A stretch of 64,000 nucleotides of DNA from the NCBI RefSeq assembly GCF_002288925.2, contig NW_022098020.1:32002239-32066238 (forward strand), given 5' to 3'. This document shows positions 10,701-22,700 of this stretch, piece by piece. Within the stretch, counting starts at the first letter, position 1. Each line of letters starts with the position of its first letter. Origin of the DNA: Delphinapterus leucas. Lineage: Eukaryota; Chordata; Mammalia; Artiodactyla; Monodontidae. The translations under genes and the position numbers were made by a program. Below the pieces are notes generated by a model. It saw nothing but the letters and a program-made list of their open reading frames with translations, was not told where the DNA came from and ran no database searches.

Positions 10701-13700
10701 AGGCTGCAGTGGCCTCAGTGGTAAGGGTTCGCTCCACCCCCGACTCTCCGGAGGATGCTGGGTACCCCTCATCCAAATAAGTCTGTCTCTCCTGCACCAG
10801 ACCAACTCACATGTGCCCTGTGGGACAACCCTTGGGGACAGACACGCCAGGACACTTGGCATTTCAACTGGGTGTACAAGGACTTGACTTTCTCTGGCCA
10901 GCACCCCACTCGTGGCAAGGACTCAGCTTTTACTAATCCTTCTCCTAGTGATTCTTTGTGCCTCATTTATACCTTTGAGAAAGGATTCTAGGACCAAGAG
11001 GTTTGCATCCACATGGATTGCTATCAGGCGGGGCCAACTTTCAACGTACGTTCAGCAATGTCACTGTGCTGATCAAACAACAAATTATTCCATGTCGATT
11101 AATAACCCACCCTCGCCTCTCACTTAACCTGAGACCCTTTATTTGGCTTTTTCCACTTTTGTAAAAATGATTCAGATATTGTCCGAGGCTGATGTGGTTG
11201 CTTAGTGGCATTCAGAAAAACAAAAACTTATTTATAAAAAGCACACAAACACACTGAATAATTTCCGTATAAGTAACACAAATAAAAAGATAAGGATTTG
11301 GGGGGGGGAACCATTCTGGATAAAAACACATATGACGCTTGTCTAAGGGCTGTGTGTACGAATAGAGAGACGAGCTTTAACTCTTAGTCGGGGACCGCTT
11401 TGGGCTTCCTACTTGACTAGAGTGACACTGTTTTCAATCAAAACACCTAATGTAATATTTTCAGCTTTTTATATTTTGATGACCAAATGAGTGTATTTGT
11501 CAAGGCTTTTTACTTAACTATTTTACATGTTGTTGTCTTCCCCGTTTCTACTTGAAATAAATATTTTGAGAGATTTAAAAAAAAAAAAAAAGGGACGCTG
11601 GGACAATCTCCTCTGAGGCAAGAGAATCACTTCTTCCATTGATAGACTTGTCAAAATACCAGCCAGTGTATTCAGAAAAGGACAAGGTGAGGGCCGAAGA
11701 GTGGGGTTTCACTTGGACCACACCTCACCTGGCTGGGAATGTAGCGCACAAGGAATTGTTTTGATCCCTGAGGCATCTTGGACACTGTGCTGTGGCACAT
11801 TCATAATAGCGTCCATTAGGGAGAGATGCCACCTTACAATGGATTCAAAAGTCAGGGGCTTTCCCAGGCAGTCCAGTGGTTAGGACTTGGTGCTTTCATT
11901 GCCAAGGGCACTAGTTCAGTCCCTGGTCGAGGAACTAAGATCCTGCAAGCCACTCAGCACAGCCATAAAAAAAAAAAAAAAAAAAAAAAAAGCATATAAT
12001 GGGGCCTAACCTACAAAAGACCATCCAGCAAGTCACTCAGAATTGCATGATTTGTGCTAAAAATAACCCAAAGGTGGCTATTGGACCTCCCCAGATGGGG
12101 ACCCAACACAGGAACCTGCACCACTGAGGACTGGACTCAAATGCCTTGAGCTGCAGGAAGTCAAGACAGTTGAAATGCACAAAGGAAGCTTTGAGTAAAG
12201 CCCTTCCTGGGGACAGTGTGAGCCTCAGTGTGTCAAGAACGTGTCTGTCAAAGGTGTTTGTTGTGGCAGTGTGGCTGATGACAGCAAAAATGACCCACCG
12301 ATGGAAGCAGCTGGCTTCACAGCTCAAGGGGATTATCTTGAACCATCAAGGCCAAATCAGTGCTGCATGTGCACCTGGACCGACTTGTCACAGAGCTCAC
12401 GTTGCTTGCAGGTTTGTTGGGCTGAAGAAGATTGTCTGGGGGACAAGCTGGAAGATGGCCCCCTTCTTAATCTGGGGATGCTGCCATCATTGATATGGTT
12501 CCTGGAAAGCCCATGTGTGTTGAGAGCTTCTCTGACTCTCCTCCTCTGGGCCATTTTGCTGTTTGTGACATGAGAGACAGTTGCTTTGGGTGTCATCAAA
12601 GCAGTGGACAAAAAGTCAGCTGGAGCTGGCAGGGTCACCAAGTCTGCCCAGAAAGCTCAGAAGGCTAAGTGAATATTATTCCCCAATACCTGCCACCCCA
12701 GTCTTAGTCAGTGGTGGAAGGATGGTCTCAGAACCACTTGTCCCAATTGACCATTTAAGTTTAATAGGAAAAGACTGGTTAATGATAACAGTGCATCGTA
12801 AAACCTTCAGAAGGAAAGGAGAATGTTTTGTGGGCCATTTGTTTTTGTGTGTGGCAGTGTAAGGTTCTTAGTTTTTAAAATCAGTACTCTTTAATTGGTT
12901 AAAGCCCTCCTTGAGGAAATTATCCCCTGATTTGGATTAAGGCATTGGAACTACATTCATCCTGGAGACCACAATCAACAGGGAAAACTGAGAAAGTGAA
13001 TACTAATTTGACTTGGGATAAGGCCTTCCCAGTTGCCCTGCTGTGAATCAGTGGCTCCCAGAAGCAGGCTTAAATAAGTCCCTTTGAAATGTTGTGTGGT
13101 AGGGCTTTTTTGAGGTATAAATTTTGAGGGCTTTTTGAGGGCTTTTTTTTGGTATAAAATGTGATACATGGGTTGAGGTTCATTGTTTCTGCATATGGAT
13201 GTTCAGTGTTCTAGCATAATTTGTTGAGAAAGTGATCACAGAGCAGATCCATTGGGATTGTGTGTGTGTTTGGATGGTTGGGCAGTGGGAGGGGTAATAG
13301 AAGTTACTGAAGGGCAGCGCTAAGGAACCCATCTGGGCACCAGGCCTTGAATGTCCAACCTTCCCACAGGCAGTGGACCATCAAGCAGGCTCTGTGAAAG
13401 AGAAAACCCTTCCGTGGACCTTGCCAGGCCTCCTGTGGCTACTGTTTAACATCTTGGGTGAAAATAATCTTTTCTTATAACCACTGAGGGTTCGAATGCT
13501 GCTCCAGGCAGGTTGTGCCAACGCAACCTATACTGATGGGTATATGGTGGGTGGGAACCCCTGACAGCCTCGTGGACTCCTTGCTGTTGAGAGGAACCGG
13601 GTAAGATGCTGCAGCAACTCCCTGCTGGGCAGGAAGGGAGCAGGGTCTGGCAGAGTCTTCAAAGCGGGGTCCAGAAACGAGGGGGCAGGATTCGTTGTAG

Positions 13701-16700
13701 CCTTGATGTAAGCAGGGAGGACGAAGCTGGGAGCGCGGAGGTCTGGTGACGTGGGGCCCGCTCTCCCGAGCACACGCTGGCACCTTTCTCTCCGTCGTGA
13801 GAGGGCCTTGCGGGGGCTCTGCTTGGCCTTGGTGCCAGCCATTCTCCTTCTGGGATTTCTGTCCCGAGGAAATAAACATGTGGACCAGGCTTTGTTTAGG
13901 ACGGCAGAAAACTGGCAACAGCCTAAGTGCCCGAGGACTGATGTGATGAAAGAAATTCTAGGCTCCTTCTCCCCGTGGAATGTTGTGCAGCTTCTTAAGG
14001 GGCGATGGGAAGGTACACGGTGTGGTCGAGAGAACGACGGTGAGATCCTGTTGGGAGAGAAAAGTGAGTTATAGGACAGTACATATGTACAATGGAGGCA
14101 TTTTTGTAAATATTAGACGTTCCTGTGAACATACGTATCGTGTTGTTTACCTTAATACTTCCAGAGCCAGTTCCTTCTGTAACCAGCCTTTAATCCCTGC
14201 AGCTGTAGAGTCAGGGTTTTCTTTTAATCAGAAGTCCTGCCCTCCTCTCCCAGTGAACCGTTTTTCAGGTCCCCTGCCAAGGAGCTAGGAGCTGGGGGAG
14301 GGATGTCCGAGGGGCTGCGGAGGACGGGGCGGGACCAGCAGAAGAAGCAATGGGGCAGCCGGGGTGGGGGACGCCCCCGCAGGCTGCCGTCTCTGTCCAT
14401 GTGTCTGGCAGTGGGGGGCCTTTTGTAGCTCCGTTCACACGTCCTGGCTCCCCACTGTCACCGAGGGCCATTGTCTGCAGGTGGCTCCTTGGGAACCAGT
14501 GGGTTTAAAATTTGAACTAGTCATAATACCCTTTATTAAAATGAAAACTTAGGCTGAAGGCCACTGTATAAAACGGATATACATCCAACAGAGGTGATCT
14601 GTAAAGGGAGCTGGTGGCCTGGGCTCGGTCTATCGGAGACCTCCTTGTCTCCACACATACATAGCAATCCCTTGCCTCATCTCTGAAGACAAAGGCCCAG
14701 AGGAGTATTCTGTGGCTCCAGGCAATCATGAAGCAGCTGAAATTCCTCTGCCCAGGTGATCCCTGGTGGGCAGGGAGCAGGGCTGCTCCTCTCGCATCTA
14801 TCCTACACTCAGCTCAGGGCCCGGCCCAGAGGAAGCGTTTAATAAAACAGCTGTTTGGTGTAATACCTCCACCCAGGTGTTGGGGCACCATCTGGGCCAT
14901 GTCAAAAGCCCAAAGGAAGTGTGTGGAGGTGGGCGGCTGGCTGACTGGATTCAGAGGTGATGTTCCAAACGTTTAACCACTCAGTGGTCCAGACTCTGAT
15001 CAGCTATTAGTTGCTACAATAGAAATGGAATGGGGGTTTCTGGCAGAGGGGCTGGGGCAGCTGAGGCCTTGAGGAAGGCGCTCAAGGGTCTTGGCATTGG
15101 TGGCAATTTACCACCCAGGATGGACGTATTTAACGATCTTAACAACTGATGTGGCTGTATGTCGTCCATGGATGGAATGATGAATAGAAAGACAAAAGGG
15201 TAGAGGGACAGCTGGATGGATGGAAAGACAGAAGAGTGGATGGGTGGAAGGATGGAGGATGAGTAGAAAGAGGAGGATGGATTCCGAGAGAAAGATAAAA
15301 TACAGGAAGGAATGGAGGATGGATGGAAAGGTAGAAGGACGAATAGACTAGTGGAAAGACGGGAGGGTGGATGGAAGGCCTTTTGCACAGAGGTTAGGTG
15401 GGTTCCAGAGTAAAGCCCTGGGTGATGGCCTGGTTTCGGCTCTGGACACCCACAGGTAGTTTCCTGGTGCCCTACATCATCATGCTCACCGTGGAGGGCA
15501 TGCCGCTCCTGTACCTGGAACTGGCAGTGGGGCAGTGCATGCGCCAGGGCAGCATCGGTGCCTGGAGGACCATCAACCCCTACCTCAGTGGCGTTGGTAA
15601 GTGGGTGCTTTCCAGTCCTCTCCCACCTGTGGACCCCCAGACTGTGTTTTGGACAGGAGAAGGTGACGGTGGGGGGAGTCCCTTGGCAAAGCTGCTGGAG
15701 CAAGGGGCAAGCATGAGGCCCCAGAGAGAGCCCTTGAGTGGGGCGGGCAGAAGGCCCAGGAGGGGTGCCATAGAATGTGCGCTGAGAGGGGCTGGATTTC
15801 TTACCCATGGGACGGTGACAGAGGGAGGATGCACACCCCCTGGGGAACTGATGCCACATTGCTTCTCTGGGGCTCAGTTTGCTCATTTGTAACAGGGAAA
15901 CAGCTGCCTAAGAAAGGAGCTGTAACTCCGTGTCCTGTCCAGCAACCATTCTGGGAACCCGTATAACGGCTCCCTCTGTCACTGAGCACCTGCTCTGTGC
16001 AAGGTGCTGGCCTGTCTGTGTATGTGTGTGAGCTCATTTAATCTTCATCACACCAGAGCGGGTGTGGGTGCCATTAACATCTCCAGTGCATGGAGGCCGA
16101 GAGCGGGTGTGGGTGCCATTAACATCTCCAGTGCATGGAGGCCGAGAGCGGTGTGGGTGCCATTAACATCTCCAGTGCATGGAGGCCGAGAGCGGGTGTG
16201 GGTGCCATTAACATCTCCAGTGTGTGGGTGCCATTAACATCTCCAGTGCATGGAGGCCGAGAGCGGGTGTGGGTGCCATTAACATCTCCAGTGCATGGAG
16301 GCCGAGAGCGGTGTGGGTGCCATTAACATCTCCAGTGCATGGAGGCCGAGAGCGGGTGTGGGTGCCATTAACATCTCCAGTACGTGGAGGCCGAGGCACA
16401 GTGGATGGCAAGAGGGGCACTGCTTTCCATCCTGCCTCCCCTGAGTTACTCTGAGCCAGTGTCCGGGGTGCCCGCGGGAGATCTTTGCCCGACCTGTGCG
16501 GCCCTCTTGGGCCGGGGCTCCTCTGCTGAACTTTGACTAGCAGTGGCCACGGTCTGTTCTGCTCACCTCTCCCACCCCCCAGGCAGAAAGGGGGACAGGA
16601 AAGTTTCGGGAGCAAGGAGGATGTGAACTTGGACGTGACTTAGTCTCAGATGCAGAAGAAATGTGTCCGGTGGCCTCACGAATCACCTCCAAATCGAACT

Positions 16701-19700
16701 GCCTCCTCATCTGGAATGGCTGTTAATATTTAACACAGAGGTGTGTGGTTTCACAATTGGCCCGAGTTATCAATCACAGAGGCCTTCTCTGAGGCAGCAT
16801 TTGCTGAATAGGAAAAATACCAGATGTTGGTGCCAATCGGGGTTGCTCGTGAATGTTTAACAACCAGCTCGGTGAGGTGGGGTGGGGGAGGGGAAGGCCT
16901 GGTTGTAGCATTTACTGATACTGGTGCCACCGCGGCCACCGTCAAATTCTAAGGAGATGTCCCGGAGCCTGGGGTTGGGCAGAGCTGTGCACAGCGGCTC
17001 TCGGGGGCTGGTGAGGGCCAGCTCCAGGACACTACTGGTTCCCCGCAGGGCTGACCAGGTCAGGGGTAGCCCCCATCCCCCCAACTCCTGACACACCTCC
17101 TCACGCCATGTTCCCCACCACTGCTGGGCAGGGTTTGGCACAAATGACCCAGCTTCAGGTGAGCCAGGGAGAGAGCAACTGTTATGTCTGGCATCAGTGA
17201 CAAAGTGCTTCTCACACTAGGTGCGAATCCTAGTCGTGCCGCTTAATAGCTGTGTGGTCTTGGGCGAGTGCTGTGTCTCAGTTTCCCTCTCTGCGAAGTA
17301 GGCATAACATGGCATTTCACAACATCGTTGTGAGGACCTAAGCACATCAAAAGAACATCACAGGCCTCATGCCCCAGAAGATGGGGAGAGAGGTTGTGGA
17401 AGAGACTAACCCTTAGGAAGTGCTCGCAGGTGCCAGGTCACAAACCTGGTTTTGCCGTCCCAGGGCGGGCCCTGCAGGCATGTCCTGGGGGCTCTGGGCG
17501 GGACCCCTGCTGCCCCGTCCAGGCAGGCGGGGTAGGGGCCGTCCTCAGCACCCTCTGTCTGCATCCTGTCCCTGCAGGCGTGGCCAGTGTGGTGGTGTCC
17601 TTCTTCCTCTCCATGTACTACAATGTCATCAACGCCTGGGCCTTCTGGTACCTCTTCCACTCCTTCCAGGTGAGCGCACCCGAGCAGGGGTCAGAGCGGG
17701 AAAGGGGGAGGGCAACAGAGTGCACACTGCCGGCACATGGGTGGAGCGTGGGGGCAGCAGCCTTGAGGGAGTCAGGAGCTGTCAGGAAGTGGTGCGAAGG
17801 GCTGGGGCTGGCTGGGCGCCCCCAGCCAAGCGGAGGACTTCTGAGCCAGGGATCCATGGACCCCTGCTGTTGTGTGTGATGTATGTGCACATTTTGGGGG
17901 AACAGGCCCATGGCTTTCATCGGGTTCTCTCTGAAGGATGTGACCCCCCCAAAAATATTAAGAACCACTGCAGAGGGGGCCCAGGGGGAAACCTGTGGAG
18001 AGAACTGATGGGGAAGGGCTCCACCCACTGAGCATAACAGTACCGGCCTCCCTCCTCTTCCCCCTTCCTGCCTCTCGTCACTTGTCCTTCTAGGTTTCTG
18101 ACTCCGGGCTGTGCCCCTCCTTTTCTCTACAAAAGTTCTCCTAGAAGGACCATTGTCACCCCTGTAACACAATAGTAGCTATTCCCAAGATTAGACATTT
18201 AAAAAATGCATGTCTGATTATAACCATAGCTGATGCTCATTGTAGAAAATGTGGAAGGAAATGGAACATGTAGAGAAGAGAGGACCCTAATTCCACACCG
18301 AGAGGTGGTCTTCATATCCAAAATGGCAACTTCCCGTCCACTGCCCATGTTCACGTCTTTTCCTCAGAGTCTGCCTTTCACTGTCAGGGACCCCACTCCT
18401 GCGGCCTCCTCCCAGATAGGAAAAGAGAGGGAGGAGACAGGAGCTCATGGGCTGGATGCCTTACCCTTTGCCACTGAGCCAAGCCTTCATGGGACAGACC
18501 CTACCTCCAAGGCCCAAAAGCTAGATGGGGCCGGTCATGGACTATGAACTGACCCTAATTTGTGAGGCCAGTATCTGGAGCACTTGGGCACAGCCTTGAA
18601 TCGTTGGGGCCCCAAGGAATGCTTGGGTTAATGACCTCAATCAGGAGTCAGCATCTACGCTCAGAAGGTGCCACATCCACACCCAACTCTGGCTTCCCTG
18701 TCCACCCTACCCAGGTCATCTCACTGGAAAATGCCCTGTGCATGTCCCTGACAGGAAGGACTCTGCCCTGAGCATAGCTGTAGCCCCTCATCCTTTCCCT
18801 GGCTCAACCTAGAGTTCCATGAAGACTAGCCACAACCTTGCCTGTCCTCTGCCTTCTGGGTGGAGGGCAGCTCCTCTACTCTCCAGCCTGGTAACCATTT
18901 CCCTCCTCTGTGCTGGGCTGTCATGTATGGTTGGGCAGGTTGTGCACTGCACAATGCCATTCCAATTAAGGGGTTGCCATACATGTCTCAGGCACTATAT
19001 GTCTGCATACTTAAGACAGTTTTCCAAAGGTGGAAGCAACGTGTCTTGTAACAAATCAGGATAATCTGACCATTTTCTAAAGGCAAAAATAAAGTGTCTC
19101 AAGTAAGGGAGTACTTTTTCCTAACCCTCAGAAGTGTGAAAATCAGTGATTCCTGAAAATCACTTGATTATTCATTCCAGCCTTCAGAGATCCATGGGCC
19201 TCTCCCTTATCCCCTCTGCCCTGGAGCCTCCTTCATGGTCACATCGTAATGATAGTACCTGCAGCAACAGACACTCACACTTGCTGTGGACCAGCTGGAG
19301 TCACAAGCACTTCAGAACTATTCGCTTGTGTGATCATCACCGCACTGTGTGGTGCTGACACAGCGCGTACCAGAGGCAGAGGGGAGTTGAGTAGCTGGGA
19401 GGCTGGATGCGGCAGCCTAGCCACAGGGTCTGTGCTCTTGTCCACCTCCCACCAGGCTGGGCTTTCCAGCTTTTCCCTGGGGGAGCACCGGGATGTTACA
19501 AACACAGATGCAGGGATCCCTGCCTGACCCACTGATTCAGAGGGGGAGAGTCTGGGTGCTGAGAATTGGTCAGTTTAAGTCCTTCTGTACTTTAAAGCTT
19601 CTCCATGTTGGCTGCTTGCTGGAATCACCTGGGGGAGCTTTTAAAATTCTGAGGCCCGGGCCCTACCCCAGACCAATGAAATCCGAGTCACTGGCGTTGC

Positions 19701-22700
19701 ACCCAGGCATCCGAGTTTTTAAAGCGCCCCCCCCGCCCCCCGCGAGTGATTAAGTCATGTACGTGTAGCCAAGGTTGGCAGTCAGGCTGGGCTGGGCTGG
19801 CAACAGCAGTGGTCCAGTGAATGGACCCAGTCAGCCCCATACGGGCCAGGCAAACCCAAGGGACTGTGGTCTGGGCTTCAGGTCCACAGGGACCCTCCCA
19901 CCTGACAGGGGCTCGGTGCTGGCTGTCGCCAGACACCTCAGTTCACTCCACATGGCCATTCCTTCCACGAGTCCTCCTCGCTCAGCCGTCAAGCCCGAGT
20001 GTCTGTACAGGGCAGCTGGTTTCCAAGAGGGTGAAAGTAACAGTTGCAAGGCCGTGGGATGCCAAGGCCAGGAAGTCACACAGCTTCACTCCACTGCTTT
20101 CTGTTGATCAAAGCAAGACACAGGTCAACCCAGGTTCACAGGGAGGGGTAGTGGATGCCACCTCTCAAGAGGAGGAATTGCTGGTGGTCGCCTTTGGAAA
20201 TATTTTAGGTGGAAGCTAGAAACCAGCTCTTATATTCTAGCAGGTGAGGGGCCCCCTGTTGCTGCCAGGGGTCCTACCAGCATGGGCCCCAAGCACTTTC
20301 CAGATGACAGACCTGGGCTCCAGCCACTCATGGGCAGAGTGGCCCTGGCCCATCAGGGAGTGATGCCGTTGGAGCTCATTTCTGTTTCCTGTGAAATACA
20401 GGGATTGAACCCAATGGGGTTAGACTTGCTTCTGTCAGTGGAGAGTTTTTGTCTAATGAAATCTGATCAACGAGGGGCTGGTCTTGGCAGAGCAGAGGTG
20501 GGACCCCCTAACCCCCTTCCCGCTCCAAGCCAGAATCTACCACCCGCCCCCACTCAGCTCAGAGCTTTTCTTTAGCTCTTGGCCTTGGGTCGTGTTCATT
20601 GTACATGCACCATTTAGGCTCTTTTGTTTCTAAGTGACAGAGAGCCCTGTTCAAACTAGTGGAAGCAGAAGAGGCTCTTACTGGCTCTATCTACGAAGTC
20701 CAGGAGTGGAACTGCTACAGGCGTAGCTTGACTCAGGCTCAAAGGAAGTCATCAGTGCTGGGTTGTCTCTGTCTTAGATGCAGAAGACGGCTGTGGTGGG
20801 GCTGAACTGCATCCCCCTCTAACTTCCAAACCCAGTGCCCGTTGTAGGAAACGCCTGTCTCCACCACCATTTAGTGAGGGCAGGACCCAAGTCTTATTCA
20901 TGCTAGGACTCGCTAGGGGCTTGTGGAAATAAACAGACCACCCAAATGAGAGCGAGCAGAGGCTGTCTATCCGGAGCTCGTTAGCAGGAGGTCAGCACCT
21001 TCACTTGTATTTGGCAGAAACTCCAGGCAGGACAGGCAGAGGAGCGGGAAATCGTGCTAGTGGGAAACGGAGGGCTGCACGTGTGCCCTGATTGGAGTGT
21101 GCTGGCGTGGAAACTGTAGCTGTGTGATTGGTGAGGGGAGCGTATTTGGCTTTTTCCACTTGGTCCTGAGTTGGAGGGAACACAAGTTTGGAAAGCTGCA
21201 GCCGGTGACCGAGTCGTGTCCACTCTGGGCTGATTACTGCCGGAATTGTGGTTTGGGTTCCTGGGCTGGTGGCTGCAGAGTTCGTTTGTCAAAGATGGTC
21301 CGGCCATTGTCCCTTTGATTTGGTCCCTCAGACCCACCGTAGAGTTGGGCAGATTGGGAGTGCGGAGCCCCTCCCTGCCTGACCCCTCTGCCCAAGCCCC
21401 ATCCGTGCCCGTGACAAACCCCGATTCCCTGTCTGCCTTCAGGGGCTTCAGCTGCCTGCCCTTTGGGGACCAGCGTCCTCTTCCAGGAGCCTCCTCTCAG
21501 GGCCACCTCCTGTCCTCCCCACCCTGACCTTTGGCCTCAGCCCTCACCTCTGCGTATAACGTTTGTCTTGATCCCAAAGGATCCCCTGCCGTGGTCCGTG
21601 TGCCCACTGAATGGCAACCGTACGGGCTATGATGAGGAGTGTGAGAAGGCTTCCTCGACGCAGTACTTCTGGTACCGGAAAACCCTCAACATCTCGCCGT
21701 CCATCCAGGAGAGCGGGGCAGTGCAGTGGGAGCCAGCGCTGTGCCTCATCCTGGCCTGGCTCCTGGTGTACTTGTGTATCCTGCGGGGCACGGAGTCTAC
21801 CGGCAAGGTGGGACGGCGGCACGGGGTGTGTGTGTGTGTGTGTGTGTGTGAGTGTGTGAGAAAGGCTGCCTCTGCAGTCGAAGGGCAGAAGCTGTGCTGG
21901 GCGGGGTGGGGGAGGGCAAGGACAGGGATGCTGGCACGAGTCACCTGCTAGTGACTCTAGAGACGGCCAGCGGTGCTCGAAGTCACAACCCTAAATCTCG
22001 AAATGAGGACCTTCCCATTTCCTAAAACAATGAGCATTTCTGTCCCAGCCCCAAACCCGCACCACCCAAGGGGTGCCAAGCAACTAAACAGAGTTTTCCT
22101 TGCTTTGAAAACTTCACGTTGGCAGATGTCCCCAAGACACCCTCGGCTCTCAACCCTAGCTGCATAGTGGTACCACCTGGAGAGCTTTTAAAACTCTGCT
22201 GTCTCAGTCCTACTGTCAGAGGTTCCAGAATGATCATTATGAGGTCCCCCCTGAGCACTGGGATTTTAAAAGCGCTCCAGGTGATTTTGGGGTGCAGCCG
22301 AGTTTCAGAACTCAGCTTTGGTCTAAGCTGCTTTCAGTGACCCTCCAGAGCTGTCGGGCCTGATATAGAAACCTTTTCTCTTTGGTGTGTCCCCAGGTTT
22401 ATACTCCTGCTGGGGCTGAGACACTTCTTTAATCTGCTCCACGTAGAAAGTTTTCCTGGAGAGTTTCCCTCATCTTCCGTCTCTCTCAAGCTGCAGCAGG
22501 CGCTCTTAACCCCCCAGTGTGCCCTGCTCATACGCAGTCTCTCCTCTCACCCTGGGTTAGACATGCACATTGTATCAGTCTTCAGTCCTTCATGGTAGAT
22601 TTCACTGTCCCACTCCCCTGAGGCTTAGAGAGGGCAAGTCCTGCCCAAGGGCACCAAGTAGTGAGGATGGAGTCAGGCAGACCCAGCTTTGCCCCAGAAA

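Larger units (their letters stand above)
7729..13470 (+). mobile_element. Class I (gamma-like) endogenous retrovirus, 5' LTR plus decayed gag-pol, nested insertions
   Basis: A proviral relic in SLC6A20 intron 1, in the same orientation as the gene. A 5' LTR (7729-8156) is followed by a leader, then a gag-like region with capsid C-terminal similarity at 9927-10109. Next come pol integrase pieces: a zinc-finger-like part at about 11995-12130, and catalytic-core and C-terminal-like parts at about 12896-13170. The frames are broken by stops and shifts. It is interrupted by SINEs at 8578, 10125 and 11855, a poly(A)-tailed segment ending at 11591, and an EEF1A1 retrocopy (about 12155-12895). I find no reverse transcriptase core, no env and no 3' LTR. 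It has no coding capacity. Family assignment is from recall of gammaretroviral proteins. Confidence 0.7.
3548..15455 (+). other. SLC6A20: SLC6A20 intron 1 (11.9 kb)
   Basis: The donor is gtgagt and the acceptor cccacag. It holds a MIR remnant (about 3650-3760), an old L1 3' fragment, TG and TA microsatellites, a pogo-like DNA transposon remnant, a GATG repeat, a MER5-like remnant, a class I ERV with nested retrocopies, SINEs, an L1-like remnant near 13840-14070, and a degenerate GGAT repeat just before exon 2. Stretches 3760-4440, 5760-6900, 7060-7728 and 14070-15140 show no recognisable gene or conserved signal. Confidence 0.9.
15597..17577 (+). other. SLC6A20: SLC6A20 intron 2 (2.0 kb)
   Basis: Contains a 45-bp minisatellite (16056-16397) and a MIR remnant (about 17200-17345). 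The stretches 15597-16055 and 16400-17200 show nothing recognisable. Confidence 0.9.

Noticed and set aside
10912..11127. 71-codon frame with a signal-peptide-like start ([16 protein letters not shown])
   Set aside because: It is inside a retroposed or proviral region, out of any supported frame. The hydrophobic start is likely chance from a CT-rich stretch, and no conserved domain follows.
15014..15886. 290-codon open frame on the minus strand
   Set aside because: It is the antisense of exon 2 and the GGAT repeat. Its composition is repeat-driven (Ser/Pro/His runs) and there is no family resemblance.
16004..16615. Repetitive peptide frames ([11 protein letters not shown] type)
   Set aside because: They are translations of the 45-bp minisatellite, which is divisible by three and so stays open in several frames. 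No start context or conservation.
17420..18031. 203-codon frame around exon 3
   Set aside because: It reads exon 3 in the wrong frame and continues into intron sequence past a good donor site.
20610..20770. Possible exon-like block in intron 3
   Set aside because: It reads like an old interspersed repeat, and SLC6A20 is already complete without it.
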